A stretch of DNA of 60,000 nt from Bolinopsis microptera. Lineage: Eukaryota > Ctenophora > Tentaculata > Lobata > Bolinopsidae. A program made the translations under genes and the position numbers. A model generated the notes under the pieces. It saw only the letters and a program-made list of their open reading frames with translations, was not told where the DNA came from and searched no databases. Below are positions 44,577 through 56,449 of this stretch, one piece after another; positions within the stretch are counted from its first letter, which is position 1, and each line of letters opens with the position of its first letter. The DNA is taken from NCBI RefSeq assembly GCF_026151205.1, contig NC_087080.1, positions 6,987,096 through 7,047,095 of the forward strand, written 5' to 3'.

Positions 44577-44676
44577 CTGACCAATCTTAAGACACCTCCA
44601 AGACCGGAAAGGTTTGAGTATTTATCCGAGACTAAATACGCAGTATTGGTTAAGAAGAACCATGTTGACTGTTAAC
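44577..44676 (+). pseudogene. Possible exon remnant
   Basis: After an acceptor-like GCGCTTTCAG, a frame reads LKTPPRPERFEYLSETKYAV and ends at TAA. The next frame carries a coherent stretch (SPFQLPYKWDDPSGVGIGPY, 44693-44752). Two coherent peptides in different frames side by side suggest a decayed or frameshifted exon. Family unknown; low confidence. Confidence 0.25.
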
Positions 44677-44777
44677 ATCCACAAGGAGGTTCCGTCACCA
44701 TTTCAATTGCCTTATAAATGGGATGATCCCTCCGGCGTAGGGATTGGGCCATACAGAATGATCCTTAATAGTATATA

Positions 44778-46848
44778 CCTTACAAGACATTTTTATAACG
44801 TACGAAATGCGACGGTTTTCCCGAAATTTCGCCATATTTTCGGACTGCCAAAATTTCGGTCGTCGTAATAGAATCCGTCGCATTATTTTTAGCTTATTCC
44901 AATAATTGTGGCTTCATCGATTCATTTTGTTCTTGAAAAGTTAGTGATATGATGGTGGGACAAATAAACACAATATTCCATGATGAATTTAATGTCAAGT
45001 AATACGTTTTAAATTTACAATAAATTACATTTATGTGCTAACATAAACGTCTTATAAGAGACTAAGTCAAGATATTATATAACTTTATTATATAACTTTA
45101 TTCAAATCAAAAATAGAACATAAATGAACATCTTAAAGATCTGATAAGTAGCCAGAAAAAAAGAAATACTGATACACAAGCTATAACAACTTCTTCCATC
45201 CCGCTCTATCAGAGGCTAAAAGTCTTAAATTGTACAAATCGTCTGTATTTACAAATGGAATGTTCCTACTACCTAAATCAAATTTAATAGTCTTAAGCAA
45301 GTTCGACTGGTGTCTGCCTACTCTACCCTTTTTGGTACTCTGACTCTCTACTGCAAAGTGTAATGCAAGCTGTGCAGGTGAGTTGTTATCACTGCGAAGG
45401 ACATGTCCGAGCATCCTCCATCGTGCACATGCAACACGCTCACTGAGTGGAACCACTTCACATCTCTTGTAAAGGGTGTCGTTTTTGATTATATTAGGGT
45501 AAGTCATTCTGATGATTTGCCTCAGATGCTTTCTGTGGCAAATATCCAGTTTACTCAGTAGCTGCTTTGAAGCAGCCCAGCAGCTACAATTATACATTAA
45601 GACGGAGACCACCTGGGCTTCGTAGATCTTAAGTCTGGTCTTAAGAGGTATGCGTTTACCTTGTTCCCAAACTTTCTTGTAGGTTTGGAAAGCTAGATTT
45701 GCCAGAATACATCGTCTTTTTATGTCCTCGTTGCTGCACAATTTGGAACCAAGTGAGATAGATGATCTCCAGGGCTCTCTTCCTCGAAGTGGCTCTCCTT
45801 TGTCATCAACTTCGTTCTTCTCGGCCAGATAGATATGTGTGAATTCTGTATTTGATTCGTTGACAAAAAGATTCCACTCCTCCAATATCTCCTTGCATAT
45901 TGGTAACATGGACTCCAAATTCTTTTTATCCTCGTCTGTGAAGTCTGCGTCGTCTGCGTACTCCCACTCAAGAGGTAGCAGGTTTTCAGCAAACGGAGGG
46001 TTGGGTCTTAGATAAGACATAAAGGCACGAAGGTGATAAAGTGCGCCAGCCAAATACAGGGTGAAAAGGTTTCCAGACAAACTATCACCTTGGAACGCAC
46101 CTATCGTGACAATGAACTCCCCTGATACGGTAGACCTCACTTTAATCTTCAGTTTGGTACATGAGAGTAGGTACCTTACCAGTCGGATGTCGTTTTCACT
46201 ACAACCAGCATCAGCAAGAAGTTCTAGCAAAACTGATCTCTTAATGGTGTCGAATGCAGATGACATCAATACCCATTTTGTGTAGAGACCAGCGTTTCTC
46301 CTTCACAACTGAAACTAGGATCCGTTGTGTCCAAACAATATTTGCACAGCTATGGCCAGGCTTGTAGGCATTTTGCCAAGGTCCTGTGTACTGAGAAACT
46401 TGTCTTTGAATGCGTCTAAGGACTATCATGGACAGTATCTTCCTGGTGCCGTTTAAAAGACAAAGAGGGCGCAGACTTTTTAAAGGTCCACGTGGCTTAC
46501 CAGGTTTTTGCAGTGGGGTAAGGAATCCTTCAGTGAATGAAGGTACAAGTCAAGATAAACAATTTAATACCAAACTCAATAAGTGAAACTGAAAGAGTCG
46601 AGCCGGACCCCTTAGAGGAAGATGAAGAAATCGATTTATAAGTTTCATTTTGTTTCAACATGATTTTACCGATTTTTAGAAAAGTTTGAATTTCCTTTAG
46701 CTTTGTGTCAGAAAACAAAATGATGAAAAATACCCTTATTTTCTGTGACGTCCGAAATGTGACGGTTTTTGTTCAATTTCGCCATATTTTCGGACCGCCA
46801 AAATTTCGGTCGTCGCAAATTGGTCCGCCACAAAAATGTCTTGTAAGG
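44778..46848. mobile_element. TA-flanked composite element enclosing a LINE reverse transcriptase
   Basis: The ends are a perfect 17-bp inverted repeat, CCTTACAAGACATTTTT (44778-44794) and its complement (46832-46848), flanked by TA (44776-44777 and 46849-46850). Next to each end is a 43-bp direct copy of TTTCGCCATATTTTCGGACN followed by GCCAAAATTTCGGTCGTCG (44823-44865 and 46773-46815). Each end looks like one short palindromic MITE that has lost its inner terminus. The 1.9 kb between holds a broken non-LTR reverse transcriptase on the minus strand. Confidence 0.7.
45181..46560 (-). pseudogene. Non-LTR retrotransposon (LINE) reverse transcriptase remnant
   Basis: Reading the minus strand from about 46550: PLCLLNGTRKILSMIV and AYKPGHSCANIVWTQ (finger/palm motifs), then a frame change near 46290. 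A 362-codon frame follows (46269-45181) with SSAFDTIKRSVL, GAFQGDSLSGNLFTLYLAGA and the catalytic YADD box (EWEYADDADF, about 45956-45965). The C-terminal part has a CARWRMLGHVLRSD motif usual after LINE reverse transcriptases. The 5' part, any endonuclease and the tail are missing. It is truncated and frameshifted, hence inactive. Confidence 0.85.
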
Positions 46849-46850
46849 TA

Positions 46851-47848
46851 GCAACAGTTTATTGACATCATTCTACGATTTTTCATTCACTTCGACTGGA
46901 AATTAAACTGTTTAAAATTTAATACCATATGCTCAAGACTTGGTATCATTACCCATTACCCATGATGTAACCAATCCGCAAAAGTAGTGCAATATAAACG
47001 TATCAACTAACAACTGATAAATAAGCACTGAAGCCACGTTTAGCAGGTTTTAAGTTAAACTCCGTAACCAAGCCAGAAAGTGAAAACTTGCATAATGACA
47101 GGGTGTTTACAGGGTGTGTACAGACTACAGGGTGTTTACAGGGTGTTCACGATACATTGGTTTAAACATCTATAGATTACTTTATGAGCCAGTAGTCAGT
47201 TATATTTTGCGCTCATTTTCTTTGCATGTGGGTTACAATTGTGTTACAACCAGTCCGGATAGTGAAACTTTGACATGGTTCTCGAAATTTCGTATATAGT
47301 GCTGAAAGTGTCTGTAAATATGCTACTGTTTTGAGAATGATTGCAGCTTGATTCTCATCAAGAGGCCCAATTCTAACTGATTGCTCCATACTATAGCTGA
47401 TTGCTCCATCATACTTTCATACACAGATGCTTCTCGTGGAATGTGTATGAAACCACGATATTTTGGCGATAAATTAAATAGTCTAATACGGTAGAAACCG
47501 TGAGCTTTTACAGACCCATTTAGACCATACTTTGCCAGATTAAAGTTGTCTGCTATTCTGATCCTTAAAGGCGAGGTTGAGCCATTTATAATGATCACTT
47601 TCAGCTCAGCTTTGCTTTTGGTTGGTTGGTGGGTGAGAGTAAGAAGGATATGTGTTGAAACAAATATTCATCTCCTTATCAAGCAAGCAGGCGGGACAAC
47701 TGATGAACACAGTATTGAAATGGGTGAAACTTAAAGACAAAATAAGGCACGGAACTTACATGATAAGGTACTTATCATGTACTAATTACTAATTAGATAC
47801 TAATTAGGTACTGATAAAAAATGTATTAACAAGGTAACCATTCATAAC
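46851..47848. other. Non-coding stretch
   Basis: Contains a short tandem repeat of CAGGGTGTTTA (47098-47150) and a minus-strand open frame of 91 codons (47598-47323) without recognisable domains. No supported gene. Confidence 0.35.
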
Positions 47849-47852
47849 TTAA

Positions 47853-49202
47853 GGGGGCATACCCCAAAACAGTGGTTTGTGCCGTCCAGACCAAATGACC
47901 TCATAGGCAGTTCAGTGACCTTCTAGCGCACCGTTTCCACACCAAAAAAAATTATTTTGAGAATTCCCAATTTTGTAATCAAGCATTTCCTGGTTAAGAG
48001 TGCAATTTTCGGAAAAAATTATTTTGTGGTTGAGACGCTATAAGTTAATTATTTCTTGCGGTATCGGGTTGAAATTTTGCTCGCCGTTTATTCACATCTA
48101 TGTCAAGGTGTGTGTAAAATCTTGATATCGTATCTAAAAAGGCTGGTGTGTTACGAATTTTTAAAGTCAAAAAGCTAAAATTGTCCTTTTCAGGCTTATT
48201 TTAACAAAAAGTCAGTCAGGGAAGATCGGATTATTTGATGCTTGACATCAAATTGTTCTCTGAATTCTGGCGCAGTTTTTGATGCCCTCAAAAATGTTTT
48301 TACTCATTCACCTTCTGATCTATTGGACCTCAAAGCCAAACAACAAATTTAGGCACATTTTTCGTTTTTAATATTTACTGATTTTTCTAAAATTTTGATA
48401 GGAATGTGCTAATGACTTTTTGAAGGGTGCAAAATAACCGCAACTAGCACATTTACATATAAGTTATGAACAACAAAACACCCTAAAATACTTCCCTTTG
48501 AAGTTATGGGAGAAAATGTGATTTTTTGGCTTTGCAGATAAAAAATCACATTTTCTCCCTTAACTACAAAGGGAAGCATTTTAGGGTGTTTTGTTGTTCA
48601 TAACTTATATGTAAATGTGCTAGTTGCGGTTATTTTTCACCCTTCAAAAAGTCACTAGCACATTCCTATCAAAATTTTAGAAAAATCAGTAAATATTAAA
48701 AACGAAAAATGTGCCTAAATTTGTTGTTTGGCTTTGAGGTCCAATAGATCAGAAGGTGAATGAGTAAAAAAATTTTTGAGGGCATCAAAAACTGCGCCAG
48801 AATTCAGAGAACAATTTGATGTCAAGCATCAAATAATCCGATCTTCCCTGACTGACTTTTTGTTAAAATAAGCCTGAAAAGGACAATTTTAGCTTTTTGA
48901 CTTTAAAAATTCGTAACACACCAGCCTTTTTAGATACGATATCAAGATTTTACACACACCTTGACATAGATGTGAATAAACGGCGAGCAAAATTTCAACC
49001 CGATACCGCAAGAAATAATTAACTTATAGCGTCTCAACCACAAAATAATTTTTTCCGAAAATTGCACTCTTAACCAGGAAATGCTTGATTACAAAATTGG
49101 GAATTCTCAAAATAATTTTTTTTGGTGTGGAAACGGTGCGCTAGAAGGTCACTGAACTGCCTATGAGGTCATTTGGTCTGGACAGATTTGGGGTATGCCC
49201 CC
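47853..49202. mobile_element. 1.35-kb near-perfect palindrome flanked by TTAA
   Basis: Two arms of about 670 bp (47853-48527 and 48540-49202) are reverse complements with few mismatches around a 12-base centre (48528-48539). The main difference is about 12 extra bases near the left end. The termini are GGGGGCATACCCCAAA and its complement, flanked on both sides by TTAA (47849-47852, 49203-49206), the target of piggyBac-type transposases. No open frame of note, so it is a non-autonomous fold-back MITE. If transcribed it would form a very long RNA hairpin. Confidence 0.9.
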
Positions 49203-49206
49203 TTAA

Positions 49207-50252
49207 AAGGGGTTTATAAGGTACTAAAAGATGACTGGTGACTTGGGATATCAAGTTGAGCAACTAAGGGTGACACTTAATAGAGAATTTCGTGAATACC
49301 ATTTGTAGAGTTGCCACTTAAACTCATTTTTAAGTGCAACCTCATCCTTAAACTGCTGTTTAAGTATGACATAAAGGTTGGTAAATACGGCCCTAAGATG
49401 ATATTTTACATATCAAAATTCGGCAGGGGACTGAGGTTTATGTACAGTTCGGATGAATGTAAATAATGAGCTTAATGTAGCGAAATGATTGAAAACTCAC
49501 GATCGTACGACGATGTCATCAGTCATGTTCTTTACTTGTATTGATTGCTATAGTTTTGTAATATCATTACCAGACTATAGCGACCAATACAAATGAACTG
49601 ATACATAATTTCTTTTATGAAGGTTTTATTAGTCGCTTAATTAGTCGCTTAATTATTCGCTTAATTAGTCGCTTAATTAGTCGCTTGATTAGTCGCTTAA
49701 TTTTAAAGTACTTGATGTTATCTCGCTGCTCAACTCAAGACTGTTTCTTCAGGACAGTGGTCGGGGCTCACGAATATAGTTTCGTATTTTTGAATGGTCC
49801 AGTTTCCTTACTTTTCCAGGATGGGGTACAGGGGTACATCACTGTTGCCAAAATCATTTATGAGATCAAATCTTTTCTCAGCCTCTTCTGCGAGCGTCTA
49901 CTCTCTACATCCTGTATTTTTGTTCCATAAAAAAACGATGATAAGCACTCGAAAATACATCCTATATCAACAATCTCTGATTGTAGTATTTGTACAGCGA
50001 TACTAAGGTAATGGGACTACTTGCTGTACAACTACTACAGAAGTAATCCCGATAACACTCGACCTCTGCCTGATCCACTGATTAAATTCTTCCAAATGTC
50101 AATATCGAAATGGTCGGATAGACCAGATTTGTACTGAAAACTCACAGAAAAAGTATGATCTATGGGAATGACTATAATATGCACAATTAAGGACAAAACG
50201 ACAAGAAGATTACAATAGAAGAAGTCAATGCAAATCTGTATAATACTCTGAG
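49207..50252. other. Non-coding stretch with a 12-bp repeat
   Basis: A 12-bp unit ATTAGTCGCTTA occurs six times at 49627-49702. Short open frames beyond it (49685-50006) look incidental. No supported gene. Confidence 0.6.
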
Positions 50253-50260
50253 GATCTACG

Positions 50261-51221
50261 CAGGAGGTGACCGGGATTCCCGGTACCGGGAATCCCGGTA
50301 CCGGGATTGGCAATTTTCAGCTATCCCGGTCCCGGTGCCGGTGCCGGTCAACCGGGTCAAGTCAAATTTTTCGTCGCGGTCCCGGTCCCGGTCAAATGCT
50401 GATTTATGATTCCGGTCCCGGTCCCGGTTAATTCAGGATTCTTGGTCCCAGTCCCGGTCCCGGTCCCGGTCAATCACTCAAATTTGCCGGGATTTTGACC
50501 GGGATCTTTTACATAATTTCATTCACTGTGATTTTAAGTTTTTACTTTCATTCATTGTGAATTTCATCTTTAAACAACCTCTGAGCCAAATAAAACAATG
50601 TTTAAAATTGCTAAACAAGTTTACTAGTTTAGGTAGGTAACTAATATCGTTACATAACTCTAAACTCATAAGTGCAAACTAACATCAAGTTTTCAACTCG
50701 GGCTACGCCCAATTGTCAATTGGAATTGGAGAATGAAACTGTTGAATAATTTGAGGGATCATTGATCGAGGAATGAGGAATGAGGATGAACTTGAGTAAT
50801 CAGTACATGAACATTATTGGTGTAGTACATTAGGCCCATGCCCAATATTGACGGTTTTTTTTTTCAATTATAATGTAAATGAAAGTTGCAGCTTTCAATA
50901 TGAGAATACCAGTTTTGGTCCCGGTCATCCCTGTCATCCCAGTCATCCCGGTCAAATCCCGGTCATCCCGGTCAAATCCCGGTCATCCCGGTCAAATCCC
51001 GGTCATCCCGGTCATCCCGGTAAAATTGGATTGTTGGTCCCGGTCCCGGTAAGATAGAAATCCCAGAAATTATTGGTCCCGGTCCCGGTCCCGGTCACGG
51101 TAAATTGATAATCTCAGTCCCGGTCCCGGTCCCGGTCCCGGTCCCGGTCAAGTCACATTTTGTATCCCGGTCCCGGTCCCGGTCCCGGTCAGGCCTAAAA
51201 TCATGTCCCGGTCACCTCCTG
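50261..51221. mobile_element. hAT-like non-autonomous element made largely of CCCGGT repeats
   Basis: Terminal inverted repeats CAGGAGGTGACCGGGA (16 bp, perfect; 50261-50276 and 51206-51221) are flanked by the 8-bp direct repeat GATCTACG (50253-50260, 51222-51229). An 8-bp duplication with CAG-starting ends is the hAT signature. The interior is mostly arrays of CCCGGT and CCCGGTCATCCCGGTCAAAT, with an AT-rich middle (50510-50910). No transposase frame. Length 961 bp. Confidence 0.88.
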
Positions 51222-51390
51222 GATCTACGTAATATTATACGTAATATTATACGTAATGTTCTACGTAATGTTCTACGTAATATTCTACGTAATGTTCTAC
51301 GTAATGTTCTACGTAATATTATACGTAATGTTCTACGTAATGTTCTACGTAATATTCTACGTAATATTCTACGTAATGTTCTACGTAATA
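51222..51390 (+). repeat. 12-bp satellite, TACGTAATRTTM
   Basis: About 13 copies of a 12-bp unit (TACGTAATGTTC, TACGTAATATTC and TACGTAATATTA variants) start directly at the right-hand target copy of the hAT-like element, which seems to have inserted at the array edge. Confidence 0.9.
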
Positions 51391-54300
51391 ATTGATGACA
51401 ATATATTGGTCCACATACAATTTATTGGTACCAACGTAAGGATGCTGTTGTGAAGATAATTCCACGATCAGCTGGGTCAACCAGCTTGCGTGCATGGCCC
51501 AGATTGTATTTAACGTGTGCCGAATATACTACTAGTGTTTACCGTGAAACCTTTCTAGACTCTAGAGAGTAAGGGTTATTCCCCCTGTTTGAATATCTAG
51601 ATAGGGGACCAGCACCTGGTGGGACACTAGACTCTAGATACCAGACAATAGACATAGTATAAAGGTCACATGTATAGGGATTTATTAATCAAACTTGAAC
51701 TAACCAAACTAACGAGAAGGATGCAGGAGGGGGGGAGTGACAAATGTTAAGAGCAAGGAAGAACTTTGTCAGGATCAATAATGAGGCCTGTTGAACTGGG
51801 TTAATTTTAAATGTCAACAGGACGCAGATTTAATGACTTGACATCAGTTAAGTGATTGAGTTTGATCGAAATTAGCTGATGGTATCTGCCTTCGATAACC
51901 ACACACATTCAGACGATCAAATATAAATTATATAGTTTTGCTTCAAACCGAAATTATCGTGTATTTCAGTAATATAACACGCACTTTAATCAAGATATTA
52001 AAAAACGAATCAAATCAAGCAGAACCAAAAGTATCAGACGCTTTCACAGTTACTATTCCTAGCACACATCACCCATGAAACAGCTGCTGAAAAAGAGAGA
52101 AGAAACTGTAAATTTGTAAATTAGAATCCAGCTTACTCCCATCCTTGGTACTTATATTTAATGCTCAATCTGATTAATATTAAAATCAATCACTGGTCAA
52201 AGAGCCGAGAGTGTCTTGACGGTATCTCAATGTCTCGACATGTGTAGAAATGGGTACTGATCAGAAAATCACCTTTGTTTTCACTTTTCTTGCGCATTAA
52301 TTCATTATGTAAATGTCTTTGACATACTTTAAGCTGCAGTTTACATATGCTCGCCAAACCCCTGCCATAGAACCAAGCTATCAGAATTTAGAAACAACGT
52401 GCCGTTTATCTCAAAAGATATCTCATGATATTTTCCAGGCGCCAGCTGTGAGAACCAGACTATTTCTGAGAAACAGTCTATAATTCTAAACTACTGTACC
52501 AGCTTACTAAACACCTTCACGTGACACTTCAGTACTACAGTAGTGTCACGTGACACTTCAGTAGTGTCGCGTGACTGTACTGTATGTGTACTTTCAGTCA
52601 GAGGCAACATATCATACAATAATCATGATTACACTGAAGTTCATATTATACAAATTATTATAAATCAATGTACATGGTAGTTGCCAAGAATCTAATATGC
52701 TTAAAGTTAATCTATGATGATAATAAACTTAAGACAAATAAACCAATCGTCATACGACATACACTAATTAATGAGGAACTTTTGGAAAAAGTCAGTCAGG
52801 AAAAGTCAGTAAAGCCACTGAGAACAGACAAGTTTCGCTCTGAAGTAAGAGTATCCACGGCTACTAAGTACAGACAAGTTTCGCTCTGAAGTGAGAGTAT
52901 CCACGGTCCCAATTCAAGGCACACTAAGACAGAACAATGAAGTAATGTGGTAAGGGCGTCGTGGCTCCATTATTACGTAAATAAGCATGCTTTATCAACA
53001 GAGTCTCAGTAGACACTTAGCTTTCGCCCTGCTTCACAAATACATTGTCTTTACTACGTGGCCGCCACGCTTTGCGGCCACGCAGATCCCCTAGAGAAAG
53101 GGTGCAACTATAATTCTGTGTTTTAAAGACGGTCATTCAGATAAACTCTCCTGTCTGAGAAGACAATATTAGTTCCTATTGGACTAGTCTACTATTTAGA
53201 TACCGGGATGGGAGTAAGTGGATAGCTCTTACGTTTCTCAATCTTTGTATTTCTTACTGGTTCTGCTAGTAACATGTAGTATACAACTAATAGAATGCAG
53301 GGAGTAAGTAAGGCCCAGTAAGCTTTCGAACATTCTTGGTTCATTACAAGAACACAAAAAGCTCTTTAGAAAACCTTGTACCGAGGCATAAACGTGCGTT
53401 AAACGTGCTATTTGACTTAAATCTATCATTGTTGACTGGATCCCTTAAACAGCAATATTTCTATTTACCGTACTTACATATAATACTAGGAACCCTTATT
53501 TACCAGAAATTCTGGATGTCCGATAAAATAGCTCAAGTTTATCTTCCGCCAAGAAATCCAGTTTTATTCTAATAAAAAGAAGAGCCTTTTTTTCTTCTAA
53601 TTTCTATGGTTCAAGTTAAAATCGTTTAAATTTTCCATCAGGGTCTCGACTCGTAAACTAACTTGTTTCACAGAGATGACTATATATATACTAATACTAT
53701 ATAAATAGGTAAAACATAAGTCCCACTGATAATCCTGACAAGGTGATAAGAAAATTAAAAACACCAATCTTCCGCTCAGACAATTAGTACGAGACTAACT
53801 TTACGTGACCTAAGACTGAGGTACTGTTACCAAGACCGACAACAAGAGAAATGGTCCTGAGAGTGACTGTAGGGCACATAGAAAGGCTCGATTTCAAATG
53901 ATTGATAAACTTTATAAATAAAGCATATGTGCTCGGTTGCAAAATAGTGCCGACCGTTTATACCATTTGTGGAGGAAGCTGTGGCGTACTTCCCCTTTAG
54001 TTCTAGTATACAGGGCGATTCATTTTATCAAAAGGAGCCGCGTCACTCAATATATTTTCATATGTCGCGCAAGATATTATGCCTTTTTCTGTTAAAATGC
54101 CCCTTTGTGGGGGGAGCCCTATCTTATCGCACTTCGGCGAAATCTTGCGGCGAGATAGTCACCTTCGCCCTCCAGCCTTTTCATTGGTCCAAAATAACTC
54201 TGGGGATGCTGCAACTTTAATATTTAAAAATGAAGCACTCATTTTATTTGCTGCCTGACCAATGGAAATACAAGCTGCATCAAGCCTGCAATTTTGAGCG

Positions 54301-55217
54301 AATGAGGGAGGAATGGGGATACGTAGCCAGCTGCTGGATGGTATAATTGAGGCACGAGAAAGAGGTGGGGAAGTGAACAATTGGGCTAGAAATAGACCAG
54401 GCAATTTGAGACTTTTTTATGAGGAGGGACAACCAAAAGGTAGCATATTTTTAGAAGTTACAGTAGTGGCTGCGGTACAGGCTACCGAGCGAGAGGTTGA
54501 TTATGGGGCCGGGCAGGAACCGACACAATTTAATTTTAAAATGGTTGAAGAGTCAATTTCTAGTTCTATGCATTTAATTGGAGTTGTTCAATAAACTACT
54601 TCTGCTACAAAAGTGAAATGTGAACATCTATATATAGATGTTGACTGTATATCTACAGCCTAAAAGGACACACCATGAGGCAATCGTGGTATGTCTCAAA
54701 GGGAATGCTTGCCTAATAGTAATCTATGGGGGTCATATAACATTTTTTAAGACTAAGACAAAAGTAAAAAAGTTTATTTTGCCGGGACAAACTAATGTAA
54801 ATTCATAAAAAAATTGTGAAGATTGAGCTCAGAAATTCATCACGAAATTGCAAAAAGTAAAACCAATTCGACACATTGCAATTTCGTGGAAAAAGAGATT
54901 ACTAATTAAGTTGCAACCTGCAACCATCAAAAGATCATTAGACTGGAAATTGAACTATTTTTTATCGGGATCGGATGAAAATTATACCCCTCGTACAAAA
55001 AAATAGAGCAAAGGTGTTAAATAGTTTGAATCGTAGAAGAATGCAGTCATTCTGAACTCCCATTTTTAGCACCAATTACCGATAGCAAATTATGCAATTT
55101 GCCTATTTGTATTTTATGTATCTAAATCAAATTGTATGCCTATGGACCTTTTTCTTTTTTCGGGCCTAGACCAAGTGTTTTGAAAAATTAATTCCGTCAG
55201 CTTGAATGTACCGAATA
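51391..55217. other. Non-coding stretch with small repeats
   Basis: No supported gene. Seen: inverted CACGTGACACTTCAGTA motifs (52519-52575), a 46-bp tandem duplication (52824-52906) and a 9-bp-stem hairpin CGTGGCCGC/GCGGCCACG (53057-53082). Also open frames of 70-95 codons at 53969-54220 and 54313-54594 in a GC-richer patch, without domains or splice support. Confidence 0.4.
52824..52906 (+). repeat. 46-bp tandem duplication
   Basis: ACAGACAAGTTTCGCTCTGA and the following 17 bases occur at 52824-52860 and again at 52870-52906, with one difference. Confidence 0.9.
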
Positions 55218-55436
55218 TGTGTCTCTGTCACTCGGCCAGAAGCGAGTGTCTCTGTCACTCGGCTAGGAAGCGAGTGTCTCTGTCACTCGGCCAGGAAGCG
55301 AGTGTCTCTGTCACTCGGCAAGGAAGCGAGTGTCTCTGTCACTCGGCTAGGAAGCGAGTGTCTCTGTCACTCGGCTAGAAAGAGAGTGTCTCTTAATTCG
55401 GCCAGGAAGCGAGTGTCTCCTAATTCGGTCAGGATC
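55218..55436 (+). repeat. 28-bp minisatellite
   Basis: About eight copies of a 28-bp unit with core GAGTGTCTCTGTCACTCGG; the last two are diverged and shortened. Because 28 is not a multiple of three, the long open frame over it simply cycles through all frames and is not a gene. Confidence 0.9.
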
Positions 55437-56438
55437 CTGAACACAGAGGACGTCATTCCCGGGGAAGAGGGAGTACCAAACTTGAAACCGCTAACTGACT
55501 AGTTTCGGCTTTTTACAGCCATCCACACGGGAGTATCACCTCAACAAAAGTCGAGATTATGATAGATTACAGTATGTTATCTATAGGGTTCTAGCCTTGG
55601 TTCAAAAATACCAAAACCCAGGTGACACCAATCGCCATAAGACCCGAAGAGTTCTTTTTGGGTCTTATTTTTGGTATAATTTAAAAATAACGCGCCCATT
55701 TCAATTCAAACATCAAAAAGTAGAAAATTTCCGGTTGACGAATAGTAAATCAATTTGAAGCAGGGCATTTTAATCGAAGCCCGCCATAAAAGCTGGATAC
55801 AGCTGCATTTTTAATTAACAACTACATTACATTTTTACCTTAACTACTTTAGCTACAAGAAAATAAGACAATGTCAGTATCAATTCGCAGCTCAAAACGG
55901 AAATCCACGTCATAGACATAATATTATTTTAGACTTAGACTTTACAATTCTATAATTGTACAATGAATCCGTCTTAAAATTACTCGAAAAACAGAACCAG
56001 ATGGGATTGTGAACTTAGCAATAAATTTATCACATCATTCTCACTTTTTTGCACTGAAATTCGAAGCTTATTGGGTATAATGCTATTTTTATGAGCATAT
56101 TTTATCTTCAGTAACACCACGAAATTTACCTGAATTTCATCTTTACACTGCAAAGTATAGATACTCCCCGCAATTAAGTACATCTAAGCTGGAGACAAGG
56201 ACCCGTAAAATTACACATCCAGAAAATAAAGTTTGACAGATGTTAAAATGATTTGATTAGACGAGTTCAAATCGGATCTTGACCTGATTTGAAGTTTTAG
56301 GGTGACAGGTGCGTAAACGCTAGTCAGACAGGAGAATTAAATAAAGCCGTCTGTATCCTCTCTAAATTACCACTTATTGATATTTACCTAAGTTTGTGCC
56401 ACGTCCCAGATACCTTTTTAGTTTTTTTTCCCACCCGC
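55437..56438. other. Upstream region of the cysteine-rich gene
   Basis: No gene seen. A pyrimidine-rich stretch ending CCCACCCGCAG (56421-56440) looks like a splice acceptor, so an untranslated first exon of the downstream gene may lie in or before this region. Confidence 0.35.
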
Positions 56439-56449
56439 AGAGATCGAGG

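Noticed and set aside
47323-47598. Minus-strand 91-codon frame
   Set aside because: The composition is protein-like, but no splice context, domain or partner exon was found. It ends in a small tandem duplication.
54230-54594. Overlapping + strand frames of 41 and 93 codons
   Set aside because: Neither shows a known motif and they lie in different frames over the same bases. Kept as unsupported.
55206-55502. 98-codon repetitive frame rich in VSVTRLG
   Set aside because: It is a translation of a 28-bp minisatellite whose period is not a multiple of three.
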